From Elephas maximus indicus (lineage: Eukaryota; Chordata; Mammalia; Proboscidea; Elephantidae): a DNA stretch of 64,000 bases. Both the position numbers and the translations under genes were made by a program. The notes under the pieces are model-generated. The model saw nothing but the letters and a program-made list of their open reading frames with translations, was not told where the DNA came from and made no database searches. Shown here one piece after another: positions 1-12,707 of the stretch. How positions within the stretch are numbered: the first letter of the stretch is position 1; each line of letters opens with the position of its first letter. The stretch is from positions 16,548,924 to 16,612,923 of the forward strand of contig NC_064823.1 of assembly GCF_024166365.1 (NCBI RefSeq). The letters are read 5' to 3'.

Positions 1-644
1 ACAGACACGAAAAATGAACTCAGATCCCAGAAGATCAAACAGAGAGCTCAAGAAACAGACTGAGCACCATCGGAAGGAGAGACAGAATAAGGCCAGCAGG
101 AAAAGAGAGGTTCACAGATTGACCACACCATGCCTGCTGATGTGGAACAGTGTGGACATTTTGGGATGACAAAGAACAAACCCAGAGTAAGGAACCCAGG
201 AAAGGAACTGCAAAGAGAGCACACCTGGTGACAGAGATTCTGTGCAAACAACCATGGGAAGAAATGACAAAATGGGCAGGATGTGGCCAGGGATGAGGCA
301 CCCCTGAGGGGGGGCACAAGTGGGAGTAGTATAGCTTTGCAACCAGGGAACCACTTGGAAGTACCTCTAGTGCAAATGAAACTGACTGGGTCATCCGAGA
401 ATTGGAGAAGGAGAAAGTGTAGACAGGCGGTGCACATTGGTGGGGGAGAGTAAAAGGGAGAAAAAAAGGGGCGGGTGAGCACCAGCCCCCCGATGAGTGC
501 AAGAAGGTAGGCAGCTAGAAAGTAGTACAGGGATTGCTTGTTGGTGGAGGCACCCAGGCATTTATATGGGAGTCACCCAGAAAAAGCCAACCCACGGAAT
601 AACAAGTACAGCCCCAGCCCCCTGAGCTGGCCCAGTGCAAGCAG

Positions 645-1100
645 TCACCCACCACACCTGCATTAGCATGTGCCATGAAGTACATGCAAACAGAGCCAAG
701 GCACACAAACTTGGTCATGCCCACCACTCGCTCTGTGAGGTGCTGGAGCCCCTAGCAGGTGTGCACAAGCCTGGTCATGCCCATCACCCCGTCCCTGAGG
801 TGCAAGAGTCCTGCACGGATGCATGTAAGCCCAACCACACCCACCACTTCTCCCTGAGGTGCAGGAGGCCCACACTGATGCACACAAATCCAGTCAAGCC
901 CACTACCCTTCCCTGAGGCACAGGAGGCCCATGTTGATGTGTGAAAGCCCAGCCATGCCCACCATCCCCTCCCTGAGGTATAGGAAGTTATCACTTGTGC
1001 ATAAGCTTCACTATGCCCACCAACCCTCCCTGAAATGCAGCAGCCTGTGATAATGCCCCCACAAATTCAGCCATGCTCACCACATCCCCTCTGAGAAGCA
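645..1100 (+). repeat. 59-bp tandem repeat in L1 5' region
   Basis: Seven units share the pattern catgcccaccac, then tccctgaggtgcaggaggccc. The catgccc-like anchor falls at about 716, 776, 836, 895, 954, 1012 and 1072, a period of 58-60 bases. Units differ from each other by roughly a fifth of their positions. The array lies about 850 bases upstream of the ORF1 start, where some mammalian L1 families carry promoter monomers; a promoter role is inferred, not seen. Confidence 0.85.
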
Positions 1101-1195
1101 TATCATTTGTGCAAACTCAGGCGGGCCCTGCTTCAACCTTTACCCCATCCCAGAACTTCGGGTCTCTGCCCCTTCCCCCTTCCACCCACAGATCC

Positions 1196-1460
1196 CTCCC
1201 AGCTGAACAGGACTCTGCACCCTGCCCAGCCAACACCACCCCCAGCCATGTGAGACTCTGTGCCCTGTCCCACCAACCTCACACCTCTGACTGAGCAGGA
1301 CCCTGCGTCCTAATGTGTCAATCCCCCCCCCCAGCTAAGTAAGATTCCATACCTTCCCACCTGCCCCCCTAGCTGAGTAGAACTCCATACTCTCCCCTAC
1401 TGACCCCTCCCCAGCCATGTGAGCCTCTGCACCCTATCTTGCACGTCCCCCCCCCGCCAT
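1196..1460 (+). repeat. 43-bp C-rich tandem repeat in L1 5' region
   Basis: Six diverged units start with cagctgagtag or cagccatgtgag followed by actctgcaccctgcccc. Anchors lie near 1200, 1243, 1287, 1332, 1369 and 1412. Poly-C runs separate several units. It is a second tandem family, different from the 59-bp array just upstream, and also belongs to the presumed L1 5' UTR. Confidence 0.7.
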
Positions 1461-1919
1461 GCCCCATCCTGTGCTTCAGGTGTCACACTAACTGTTCTTG
1501 GCAACACGGAGGGAACATATTATTCCTCAGAGTTGTGAAAGAACCTCGACCACCCTCCATGTGGTACCTCACATGAGGAAAAAGACCTGTTCACACATCA
1601 AAAAACAATCCTTTAAGAGAAATCATACACACCTAATGACATAAGAGCACAGAGTGTGTGCAACCCATCATACTCATCAGTAAGAAGAAAGCACACCTAG
1701 CCAGCTGACAGCCCCAAGCCCATACAGAGACCAGATAACTGGCAGCTACACAGCTATATGCGAACTAACAATACAAAACAACATCAATTAAAACTATACA
1801 AAGGGAGGTAAACATTTAAAAATAAAGAAGAAGCTAAGCCTCAGATACATGAAAACAATACAAAAAAAGGCAAACACAGAATCAATAAAAATAAAATAAA
1901 CAAATATAACAGACCCTTA

Positions 1920-2983
1920 ATGCCTCAAAGACAGCAGTCAATTACAAACCATATGAAGAAACAAGATATGATGGCTCAGGCAAATGAGCAAAATAAAGGG
2001 ATGGAAATCTTTGCTGAGGAAGAACTAATAATAGATATATCTGATAAGGAATTCAAAACACTAATATTTGGGTTCCTCAAAAAGATCAAGGAAAACACAC
2101 ACAAAAAAAAAAAACCTTAGAAGGATTCAGAGAAACAACACAGGAACTAAATGACAAATTCAGTACAGAAATAGAAACCATACAAAAAATAACAAGAAAT
2201 CCAGAAGATTAACAATAAAATATCAGAAATAGATAACTCAATGAAAAGACACAGAAATAGAATTCATCGACAGAAGAAAGAATCAGTATAATAAGAGGAC
2301 AAATTCCTTAAAACTAATCTGTTTGTGGAACAATCAGAAAAAAAGAATGAAGAAACATGCAGTAAACTTAAGAATTATGAGACACCATCAAGAGGAACAA
2401 TTTATGTATAATAGGAATTCCAGAAGAGAAGAAGAGAGAAAAAAGTACAGAGAGAATTTTTGAAGATATATTGGCAGAAAACTTCCCAAATATCATGAAA
2501 GATGAGAAGATTTCCTTCTAAGAAGTTCAGTGAACTCCATAAAGGATAAACCCCAAAAGAAAGTCACCAAGACATATTATAATCAAACATTCCAAAACCA
2601 AAGGCAAAGAAAGCATTCTGAGAGTAGCCTGTGAAAAACGAAGTATCACAAAAGAGCACCAACAAAAATAAGCACTGATTTCTCATCAGAAACCACACAG
2701 GCAAGGCAAGGCAAACCATCAATGGGATGATATATATAAAATTCTGAAAGAAAAGAATTGCCAGCCAAGAATCATTTATTCAGCAAAACTGTCTTTCAAC
2801 AATGATGGTAAAATTCGGACATTCCCAGGTAAACAGAAATTAAAAGAATTTGCAACCATCAAAACAGCCCTAAAAATATATATAAAAGGGAGTCCTTCAG
2901 ATAGAAAACAAACAACATCAGACTATAACCTGAGATACACACAACAGCATCAACCAGACACCAACGGAGACAAAGACTTCTAA
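1920..2983 (+). pseudogene. L1 ORF1 remnant (RNA-binding protein)
   Basis: ORF1p is the trimeric RNA-binding chaperone of the L1 particle. The ATG at 1920 opens a 66-codon frame that includes ELIIDISDKEFKTLIFGFL, matching the acidic DKEF segment before the ORF1p coiled coil. After an A-run at 2103-2114 the frame breaks. The following DNA still encodes, in shifted frames, the RRM-like and C-terminal domain features: a stretch resembling IGIPEGEE (2410-2445), ENFPN (2478-2493), and a Q-ARR-like segment near 2700. The stop TAA at 2981-2983 gives a family-typical length of about 350 codons. Many stops make it non-functional. Confidence 0.75.
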
Positions 2984-3378
2984 AAAGCAAAAGAAGGCTA
3001 CAAAATTTATTACATTTCAGAGATATAACAAAGTAAATGACAACAACTTCAAAACAAAAAGGTAATGAATGATGTAGTTACAAGACTTCAGCATGGAGAG
3101 AAAGTGAAAGAGATCTTAAGATATAACAGACTGTTTTAAATTTAGGATGATAAATATAAATTTCAGGCTAAAAACAAAGAAAAATAATAAAGCTACACAG
3201 TAAAACAAAGAAAAAGAAAATACAAAAAGATTCAGCAAACACAAAAATAAATGAAAGGAAAAGAAAATCCATATACAAAAAGCACTCATCACAGAAAATA
3301 AAGAACAAAAAAAAACAAACATCACAAAAAAGGGCAACAAATTGGCAGCAGTAAATCCATAACTATAGATAATCATAC

Positions 3379-3537
3379 CCACTAAACCTACTGCCGTCGA
3401 GTCGATTCTGACTCATAGAGACCCTATAGGACAGAGTAGAACTGCCCAATAGAGTTTCCAAGGAACCCCTGGCAGATTCAAACTGCCAACGTCTTTGTTA
3501 GCAGCCGTAACACTTAACCACTACGCCACCAGGGTTT
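3379..3537 (-). mobile_element. AfroSINE inserted in L1 ORF2
   Basis: Reverse complement reads aaccctggtggcgtagtgg, then B-box-like sequence, ggggcagttctactctgtcc-like middle and the RTE-like gagtcagaatcgactcgac end. A 16-bp target duplication with two mismatches flanks it: ctatagataatcatac (3363-3378) and ctatagctagtcatac (3538-3553). The SINE therefore entered after the L1. Confidence 0.93.
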
Positions 3538-6222
3538 CTATAGCTAGTCATACTGAATGTAAATGGATTAATCAGTAAACAGGCAGAGAATGGCAAAATG
3601 GATAAAAAACATAATCCATCAATATGTTGTCTACAAGAGACCCATCTTAGACTCAAAGAAATAAACAGGTTAAAAATCAAAGAATGGAAAAAAAAAAATA
3701 CCAAGCAAACAATGACCAAAAGAAAGCAGGAGTGGCAATATTAATATCTGACAAAACAGACTTTAAGTCAAAACCCATTATAAAAGACAAAGAAGGACAC
3801 TATATAATGATTCAAGGGTCAATTCACCAGAAAGACATAACAATTACAAATATTTATGCACCCAATGCCAGAGTTTCAAAATTTATAAAACAAACTCTAA
3901 CAGAATTGGAGAAATAGATCTACAGATCTAACGGTAGGAGATTTTAACACACCACTTTCAACGATGGGCAGAACAACCAGAAAGAAAATCAACAAAGATA
4001 CAGAATACCTAAACAATACTATGAACGAACTGGACCTCACAGACATATACAGAACACACCACCTGACAGCAGAACAATACACTTTCTTCTCTAGCACATA
4101 TGGAACATTCTCCAGAATAGATCATATTTTGGGCCATAAGGCATGCCTCAATAAGTTTAAAAACATCTTCTCTGACCATAGTGGTATAATACTAGAAATC
4201 AATAATATGAGGAACAAGGAAAATAAAATACATGGAAACTAAATATCATATTACAAAAAAAAACTATCAGGTAATAGAAGAAATCAAAAGTGAAATAAAA
4301 AATACTTGGACTTAAAAATGAAAACACAACATACCAAAACCTTTGAGATGCAGCAAAAATAGTGTTCAGAAGTAAATTCATAGCAATGAATGCACCATTA
4401 AAAAAAGGGCCAAAATAAATAACACAATAACTAAAAAAAATAGAAAAGGAAGAGCGAAAGATGACCCAAGTTGTAAGAACAAAGGAAATAATAAGGATCA
4501 GAGCAAAAATAAATGAAATGAGAACAGAAAAACAATACAAAGGATCAACAAGACTAGAAGTTGGTTCTTTGGAAGGATCAATAAAATATGCAAACCAGTG
4601 ACAAAGGAAAAAAATGAGAGCCTGCAAATAATGAAAATAAGAAATGAAGCTGGAGACATTACAACAGATCTAACTGAGATAAAGAGGGTCATAGCAAAAT
4701 ACTAGGAAAAATTGTATTTGCTGTAGTTATAGAACTTCCATATGGAGAACAGAATTCCAAAAAGTTTGAAAACCTAGAAGAAAAGAACAAATTCCTAGAA
4801 ATATTACCGACATAAATAAACACAGAGGTTAAAAAAAAAAAAAAAAACTAAACACACCCAAACAAGAGATTGAAAATGTCATCAAAAAACTCAAAGCATA
4901 AAAAAAGTCCCAGCCCAGATGGCTTCATTGGAAAATTTTACCAAAGATTCAGAGAACAGCTGAATTCTACCTAAACTCCTCCGAAACAACAAAAAGGAAG
5001 GAATAATCCCCAACTCATTCTATGAAGCCAGCATCACCCTGATACCAAAACCAGGTAAAGACACCACAAAAAAGAAAATTACAGACAAATATACTTCATG
5101 AATATAGATGCAAAAATTCTCAACGAAATTCTAGCCAACAAAATTCAACAGCATACCAAAAAATCATATATCATGATCAGGTAGAAATCATACCAGAAGT
5201 GCAAGGATGGTTCAACATTAGAAAATCAATTAATGTAATTCGCCACATAAATAAATGAAAGAGAAGAATCACATAATCATCTCAACTGATGCAGAAAAGT
5301 TATTTGATAAAATCGAACACCCTTTCCTGAATAAAACCCTCAGCAAACTCGGAATAGAAGGGAAATTTCTCAGTGTAATTAAGGGCATATATGCAAAATC
5401 AACAGCCAACATATTCTCAATGGAGAACGACTGAGAGCCTTCCCCTTAAGAATACATATCAGACAAGGATGCCCACTATCACCACTTTTATTCAATATTG
5501 TGCTGAAAGTCCTAGCCAGAGCAATAAGACAGGAAAGGGAAATAAAGCATATCCAAATTGGAAGGGAAGAAGTAAAACTACCTGTATTCTCAGATGCTTC
5601 AATTCTTTGCATAGAAAATCGCAGACATTCCACAAGAAAACTACTGGATTCAGCAAAGTGGCAGAGTACAAGATCAACAGGCAAAAATTAGTGGGTTCCA
5701 CTACACTAACAAGGAGAACTCCAAAAAGAAAATTTAAAAAAACAATACCATTTACAATAGTCCCCCAAAAGATAAAATACCTAGGAATAAGCCTAACCAG
5801 GGATGCTCAGGAATTAGAAGACTTAACATTGTGAAAATGTGAATATTGCCCAAAGTGATCTATAGGTATAATGCAATCCCAATGCAAATTCCAACAACAT
5901 TCTTTACCAAAATTAAAAAAACCTATCACTAACTTTATATGAAAAAGAAAGAGACCCTAAATAGCCAAAGCAATATTGAAGAAGAAGAACAAAGTAGGAG
6001 GCACACTCCCTGACCTCAAAACAGCCTGGTACTGGTTCAATGACAGACACATAGACCAAAGGAATAGAATTGAGAACTCAGAAATAAATCCATCCATCTA
6101 TGGGCAGCTGATTTTTGACAAGGGGTCAAAGTCCATTCAATAAGGTAGAAGCAGTCTCTGTAATAAATAATGCTAGCAAAACTCTATATCCATTTGCAGA
6201 AAAATGAAACAAGATCCATACC

Positions 6223-6731
6223 TATCATGGATTGAATTGCACCCCCCCCCCAAAAAAATATCTGTCAACTTGGCTAGGTCATGATTCCCAGTATTGTATG
6301 ATTGTCTACCACTTTATCATCTGATGTGATTTCCCTATGTGTTGTAAATCTATCACTATGATGTAATAAGATGGATTAGCGGCAGTTATATTGAGGAGAT
6401 TTACAAGATTAGATAGTGTCTTAAGCCAATCTCTTTTGAGACATAAAAGAGAAAAGCGAGCAGATAGACATGGGGACCTCATACTACCAAGAAAGCAGTG
6501 CCAAGAGCAGAGCATGTCCTTTGAACTTGAGGTTCCTTCACTGAGATGCTCCCAGACCAAGGGAAAACTGATGCATCACAAGGACCTTCCTCCAGAGCTG
6601 ACAGAGAGAGAAAGCCTTCCCCTGGAGTCAGCACCCTGAATTCAGACTTATAGCCTGCTGAACTGTGAGAGAATAAATTTCTCTTTGTTAAAGCCATCCA
6701 CCTATTATAGCAGCACCGGATAACTAAGGCA
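6223..6731 (+). mobile_element. Solo LTR, MaLR/ERVL type, inserted in L1 ORF2
   Basis: The 509-bp unit begins tatcatggattgaattg, carries a TATA-like ataaaagag and a polyadenylation signal in gagaataaatttctc, and ends taactaaggca. A 5-bp duplication, atacc, flanks it (6218-6222 and 6732-6736), as expected for ERVL/MaLR integration. A relative forms the LTRs of the element at 41186-42784. It interrupts otherwise continuous L1 sequence, visible by comparison with 11140-11230. Confidence 0.88.
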
Positions 6732-7446
6732 ATACCTAATACCCTACACAAAACTAAATCAAAATAGATCAAAGACCTAAATGTCATGCTCATCAAAAAC
6801 TTTATCAAAAGAGTAAGAAGGGAACCTACAGATTGGGAAAAAATCTTTGGGAATCATATATCTGATAAGGGTCTAATCTCTGAAATATAGAGAAAACTTC
6901 AGCAACTCAACATCTAAAAGACTAACAACCCAATTAAAAAATGGGCAAAGGAGGTGAACAAACACTTCACCAAACAGGAACATTCAAGTGGCCAACAAAC
7001 ACATGAGAAGATGCACGCAATTAGCCATCAGAGAGGTGCAAATTAAAACTACAATGAGACACCATCTCACCCCTGCAAAAATAACACAAATAAAAAAAAG
7101 AAAAACAGAAAACAAATACTGGTGAAGCTGTGGGAAGATTGGTACCCTGCTCCACTGCTGGTAGAATTGCAAGTTAATTTAACCACTGTGGAAAACTGTG
7201 TGGCACTTCCTTAAAAAGCTAGAAAAAACTACTGATACGAACAGGCATATGCACACCTGTGTTCACTGCAGCACTATTCACAATTGCAAAAAGATGGAAA
7301 CAACCTAACTGACCATCAACAAATGAATGGATAAACAAACCGTAGTACGTATACACAATGTAATACTATGCAGCTATAAAGAATAATGATGAGTTCTCAA
7401 AATGCATTAAAACATAGATAAATCTGGAGGACATTATGCTGAGTGA

Positions 7447-8765
7447 AATAAGTCAATCACAAAAAGATGAATACTGTGTGATCTCACTATTATAAAAAAA
7501 CAAGAATAGGTATACATACGGAAAGCAACATCCTTTGGTGGTTACCAGGGATAGGAGGAGAAGAACAGGGAATCACTTTCTAGACAGGAGACACTTGTTA
7601 GTTTTGGTGATGGGTAAGGCAATACCAAATAAGACTGAAGTCAGCACAATTTGACCAAACTAAATGATGACACTGAGAAGTGTACAAGAAGAAGGGATGA
7701 TTTTGGTAAAAGCCACAACATATACAATTTTGCAACAACAGTAATAACAACCAAAAAATATGTGTGGTTACATCAGTAGATATGTATGCGTATATATGTA
7801 TAAATAGGTAAGGACATATGAATATATGGGTGAGCATGTATAGGTGTTTCTGTAGGCAAATGCATATACATTGTTTTGTGCGCTGCAAATATATTCACAT
7901 ATAAAATAAGGCACTAAGGGACACAGTTATGGATACTTCCTACACATAATAAAATACCTCGTGGGATTGGGTTACTGAGTTTAGGACCGTAGTCTTGAGG
8001 GCCAACTCAGTTAATTGGCATAGCATAGCTCATACAGATAATGTTCTACATCCCAGTTTGGTGAGTAGTATCTGGGTCTAAAAGTTTGTGAGCAGCCATC
8101 TAAGATACAACTATTGGTCACTACGCATCTGGAGCAAAAGAGAAAAAAGAAAACCAGAGAGTCAAAGAAAAAACTAGTTTATAGGACTAATAGTCTACAC
8201 AAACAATAGTATCACCTACTTTGAGACCAGAAGAACTAGACGGTGCCTGGCTACCACTATTAACCACTTTGTCCAGGGACACAATAGACGCCCCAGATAG
8301 AATGGGAGAACAAAACTCAAATTCCTAAAAAAAAAGCAGGACTTACTAAACCAACAGAGACTAGAGGAACCCCTGAGACTATCTCCCTGGGATACTCTTG
8401 AAGCTTGGAACTCAAACCACTCCTGATAGTCACCTATCAGCCACAAGACAGAGTGGCTCATAAAATAAATACCATCACCTATGAGTGCTGTGGCACCTCT
8501 AAACAGTCATTTAAATTAGACCTAAATGTCAACATTTACCCTAGACCAAAGACAAGAAGGTACGGGGGAACAAGGAAGCTAAAGTACAACCATAATGGAA
8601 ATAACGAGAATGCTAACATATTGTGAAAAGTGTAACCAATGTCACTGAATAATATGTATAAAAAAAAAAATTTTTTGTATAGAAATTGTTAAATGAAAAC
8701 CTAATTTGCTAAATAAATTTTCTCCAAAAACAAAATAAAATACTTTAAAAAATAAAACAAAATAC
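7447..8765 (+). other. L1 3' UTR and A-rich tail
   Basis: This non-coding 1.3 kb follows ORF2 and is collinear with 12040-13389 and 50431-51184. Shared landmarks are gcaacaacagtaataacaacc, gttctacatcc-agtttggtgagtag, and gagactatc-ccctgggatac. It ends with aataaaat runs around 8735-8765. Confidence 0.8.
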
Positions 8766-8949
8766 AAACCCTGAAATAGCAGAGTCAAAAGCATTATCTG
8801 CTATATAAGAGTTGTGACCTACCATAAGGAATATATCTTTTTGGATTTTTATAAAAAAGAAAGAGTATATTGTTGGTTCCTAAGGTTTCTTCCATCTCTT
8901 GCAAGCTATAATTTTTCATTAACCTCATGTATACATATGCCACAGTGTC

Positions 8950-9290
8950 CACATTAGCAGCAAGGTGTTGACCAGGCCAGGGCCAGGGCGAAGAGCTCAC
9001 CAAGGGACGGTGTGCTCCAGGCACATGGCCAGGAGAGAATGTCACTGGATGCCCCCACATACACTTCTGGAAGCCCTGCACGGAAGCAAGCAGAAGACAT
9101 AAGCAACAAAAGCTCCTTTCTCCTACAACGTCTCCCCAATGCCCTCTACTGACCAAACTTAACATCATGCATGCTTCTAAAGAGAAATAATTACAGGATC
9201 GCTCCATTATTGCGGAGTAGGCAAGGAAAGGAAGGATGCATTTCAAGCTGAGAAGCAATAAATTGATGATAGCACAGTACAGATTAAAAT
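8950..9290. repeat. Probable old interspersed repeat, class not assigned
   Basis: The stretch with gcaagcagaagacataagcaac, ctacaacgtctccccaatgccc and aagcaataaattgatgata resembles a repeat I have met in other mammalian genomes but cannot name. A 154-codon open frame on the minus strand (8794-9258) overlaps it; it has no recognisable protein features. Confidence 0.35.
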
Positions 9291-9553
9291 TTCATTGTAT
9301 ACATGATAACCTCAATTTGGGAGTAGATTTCCTAAAATTTACAACGTAGATGTTCATGTTATAATGTGATATTTTTAGGAGACAAATTTGGATAAGAAAA
9401 ACTGTGTAATTCTTTTTAAATCACTAAAGCATCAGTTAATAAAGTACAATTTCAGTATATTAAAATGTAGTGGAGCAATTCATTGCACTATATGACTTTA
9501 ACTTCATAATTTTTAAATTGGAGAGTGTATTTCATCTTTCCATATATGTTCCA

Positions 9554-9997
9554 TATATGTTTCAAGCACCTCATATGCACGCAAAAGCTGGACAATGAAT
9601 ACAGAAGACCGTAGAAGAATTGATGCCTTGGAATTATGGTGTTGGTGAAGAACACTGACTATACCATGGACTGCCAGGAGAATGAACAAATCTGTCATGG
9701 AAGAAGTACAGCCAGCATGCTCCTTACAAGCAAGGATGGCGAGACTTCATCCCACATACTTTGGACATGTTATCAGGAGGGATGAATCTCTGGAGAAGGA
9801 CATCATGCTTAGTAAAGTAGAGAGTCAGCGAAAAAGAGGAAGACCTTCAATGAGATAGATGGACACAGTGGCTGCAACAATGGGCTCAGGCATAGCAATG
9901 GTTGTTAGTATGGTGCGGGACTGGACAGCATTTCATTCTGTTGTACATGGGGTTGCTATAAGTTGGAATCGACTTGATGGCACCTAACAACAATAAC
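9554..9997 (+). mobile_element. 5'-truncated RTE LINE fragment
   Basis: The block matches the last ~440 bases of the RTE copies at 37145-38010 and 58280-58470: gacacagtggctgcaacaatg, catttcattctgttgtacatg and a caccTaacaacaataac end. Translation keeps pieces of the RTE C-terminal region (for example TYFGHVIRRDE-like at about 9758) with stops. A likely duplication atatatgttcca/atgtatgttcca flanks it (9542-9553, 9998-10009). Confidence 0.88.
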
Positions 9998-10069
9998 ATG
10001 TATGTTCCAGTTTGATATCAACGTTCATTTTTAACAAATGCCATTTACTCACTAGGAGAAGGCAGGTTG

Positions 10070-10205
10070 ATCTGATCTGTAAAATGAGAATAGAGCACCT
10101 ACCTTATAGGGGTTTTGTGTGTACTAAATGAACTAATACAAGTAAAATGCTTAGGAATTTGCCTGGAATAGAATCAGTACTCAATAAATGTTTACTATTA
10201 TTGTT
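10070..10205 (+). repeat. MIR SINE, 3' half
   Basis: The order tctgtaaaatgagaatag, cacctaccttataggg, actaaatgaactaataca and actcaataaatgtttactatta follows the 3' half of the ancient mammalian MIR element. Confidence 0.8.
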
Positions 10206-10229
10206 TTTTCAATTACCTATATGCTTGAG

Positions 10230-10437
10230 GGAGTCCCTGGGTGGTGCAAACAGTTAACACGCTCAGCTGCTAACCAAAATGTTGGAGGTTTGAGTTTACC
10301 CAGAGGCACCTCGAAAAAGGGCCTGACAATCTATTGCCAAATAATCAGCCATTGAAAACCCTGTGGAGCACAGGTCTACTCTGACACATACGGGGCCACC
10401 ATGAATCAACACTGTTGACTGATTATGGTGACTGGTT
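10230..10437 (+). mobile_element. AfroSINE, diverged
   Basis: It starts agtccctgggtggtgcaaac, has gctgctaaccaaaatgttgg, the long middle section (cctgacaatctattgcc, aaccctgtggagcac), and a corrupted gaatcaacactgttgac RTE-like end. It is the longer SINE subtype, with the extra middle segment. Confidence 0.82.
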
Positions 10438-11019
10438 AAGAAAAAACTAAATTTCCCTCAAATCCACCCATCACCACATCAGAGGATAGAAGGATAAATT
10501 TAAAGTGAGCTCTCTCTCCCCTTAGAATCCCAAGAGCATTTACCCATTTCTTCAACGTGGGGCCAAATGTACTTTCTGTGCCTGTCTTCGCACCTTGTCA
10601 AAGAGTCATGAATGATTTATTCCTGTCATTCAAGGTTCCAAGCCATCAATAAGCAACATGTTGTATGTTTAATATTTATATATTTCCCCACCCAAATGAT
10701 GCTCAGAAAAATCTGAGAAAGCCCTGAGATGAAATTCCTTAGATTTCTGGTTTTAAAACTTGTTAAATTTCCTATTGAGGGTCCCTTATAGAAGTGGGCA
10801 CTGGGTTTGTTTTGTTTTTGTTTTTTATAGAAGCGATTCATAAAAGTTTCTTTAAAGAAAAATCTAGTACTCAGAATGTGCTACAGAGCAGGCACATAGC
10901 AGAAGTTAGGTGTTTCTTCTGCAAACCTTAATATGTTCGTGTATCCAGTAGTTTAGTTCATAATCATTTAATAAAGTGAACATTTGTAGTCTTAAATATT
11001 AAGAAAGAAACAAGCTATT
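10438..11019. other. No feature recognised
   Basis: A+T-rich unique sequence. The open frames here are short and show no recognisable domain or repeat. Confidence 0.5.
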
Positions 11020-11716
11020 AAAAGTTAAAACCTTGTACAATGACAGACACATAGATGAATGGAACAGAATTGAGAATCCATCCAGGGTCAAAGTCCATTG
11101 AATAGGAAAGAGGTAGTCTCATTAACAAATGCTGCTGGCAAAACTGGATATCCATTTGCAGAAAAATGAAACAGAATCCGTATCTCATATCATACACAAA
11201 AACTAACTCAAAATGGATCAATGACCTAAATGTTAAACCTACAACAAATTTATGGTATAAATACACTATTGAACCTAACTAAAAATGCACAAACAACAGA
11301 AGATAAATCAGCTAACTGGGACCTCCTAAAAATTACATACTTATGCTCATCAGAAGACTTTACCAAAAGAGAACCTACAGACTGGAAAAAAAATTAGGGG
11401 CAATGACATATCTGACAAGCGTCTAATCTCCAAAGCATATAAAAAAATTCAACACCTCAAAAACAAAAAGACAAACAATCCAATCAAAAAATAGGCAAAG
11501 AACATGAACAGATACTTCACCAAAGAAGACATTCAGGTGACTAACAAATACATAAGAGATGCTCACGATTATTAGAGGTTAGAGAGAAGTAAATCAAAAG
11601 TACAGTTAGATACCATCTCACCTCTGCAAAAATGGCAATGACCAAAAAAAAAAAAAAAATGCTGGTGAGGTTGTGGGGAGATTGGAACTCTTATACACAG
11701 CTGGTGGGATTGTAAG

Positions 11717-12040
11717 GTGGTACAACCACTATGGAAAATGGTATGGCACTTTCTCAAAAAGCGAGAAATAGAAACACCATATGATCCAGCAATCCCACTC
11801 CTAGGTATGTATCTTAGAGAAATAAGAGCAGTGTCACAAATAGACAAATGCACACTCATGTTCATTGCAGCATTATTCACAATAGCAAAAAGATGGAAAC
11901 AACCTAAGTGCCCATCAATGGATGAATATATAAACAAAATGTGGTACGTATGTACAATGGAATACTATGTAACAATAAAAAACAATGATGAGTCAGCGAA
12001 ACATAACATGGATGAATATGGGGGGCATTATGCTGAGTGA
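11717..12040 (+). pseudogene. L1 ORF2 C-terminal remnant with open frame
   Basis: A 107-codon open frame (PLWKMVWHFLKK, YDPAIPLLGMYL, CPSMDEYINKMWYV) keeps the conserved C-terminal segment of L1 ORF2p. It has no start of its own and no promoter, and lies inside the truncated L1, so it is not a gene. Confidence 0.85.
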
Positions 12041-12707
12041 AATAAGTCAATCACAAAAGGATAAATATTGTATGACATCACTTTTATAAAAAGTCAAGAA
12101 TAGGTTTACACACAGAAAGCAACATTCTTTAATGATTACCAGAGATGGGAGAAGAAGGGAGGTAGAATCACTTACTAGATAGCAGACACATGTTAACTCT
12201 GGTGAAGGGAAAGGTGAAAACACAATATGGGGAAAGTCAGCACAATGTGACCAAGGTAAATGAAGACACTGAGAGGTATGCAAGAAGAAAGTACAACTAT
12301 AGTAAATGCTATAACGTATACAATTCTGCAACAACAGTAATAACAACCAAAGTTTGTGAGTGGTTACATACGTAGATTGTATGCTGTACAGGTGTGTCTG
12401 GGGCGACATATGGGAGTACATGTGCACGCATATATAGATATCATTGTGGGCCTTTGTATATATATATTTGTATGTGCTGCATATATATTCACATATATAT
12501 GTAATAGAGCACACGGGGGCACAGTTACAGAAACTTCTTAGACATATCCAAACACCTCATGGGACTGAGTTACTGGGCTTGAAGGCTAAGGACCATAGTT
12601 TTGGGGGACCTCTAGGTCAATTGGTATAACACAATTCATAAAGACAATGTTCTACATCCTAGTTTGGTGAGTAGCACCTGGAGTCTTAAAAGCTTATATA
12701 GGCAGTA

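Larger units (their letters stand above)
3340..7446 (+). pseudogene. L1 ORF2 remnant (endonuclease and reverse transcriptase)
   Basis: ORF2p nicks the target and copies L1 RNA. In order are seen: the endonuclease start NVNGL (about 3555), QETHL (3637), GVAILISDKTDFK (3732), GDFNTPLS-like (3940), IDHILGHK and SDHSG (4118-4190), then reverse transcriptase pieces [17 protein letters not shown] (5106), a [16 protein letters not shown] segment (5287) and [19 protein letters not shown] (5461-5517). The catalytic FADD box reads FSDAS (about 5587), so the second aspartate is lost. The C-terminal part runs to about 7446. Frameshifts, stops, a SINE in the endonuclease region and an LTR near the 3' end destroy it. 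The exact start is uncertain. Confidence 0.85.
1..8765 (+). mobile_element. Near full-length, inactivated L1 LINE
   Basis: Reading left to right the block has a G+C-richer, tandemly repeated 5' region, an ORF1 remnant (1920-2983), an ORF2 remnant (about 3340-7446), a long 3' UTR and an A-rich end near 8640-8765. Both reading frames carry many stops and frameshifts, so the element is dead. Its 3' half is repeated by a truncated copy at 11033-13389, and its 3' UTR by a copy at 50431-51184. Two later insertions split ORF2: a SINE at 3379-3537 and an LTR at 6223-6731. The 5' boundary is not seen; bases 1-640 are assigned to the L1 only because they run straight into the repeats and ORF1. Confidence 0.85.

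Noticed and set aside
35..502. 155-codon open frame on the minus strand at the left edge
   Set aside because: It lies antisense to the presumed L1 5' region and overlaps another open frame on the same strand; no family features.
630..1100. CRISPR-like array
   Set aside because: Units are contiguous 59-bp diverged repeats with no constant repeat/variable spacer pattern, and the host is a mammal.
5391..5834. 147-codon open frame on the plus strand
   Set aside because: It is a frame within the L1 ORF2 reverse transcriptase region, mostly out of the true frame.
8794..9258. 154-codon open frame on the minus strand
   Set aside because: No recognisable domain, and it overlaps a stretch that resembles an old interspersed repeat.
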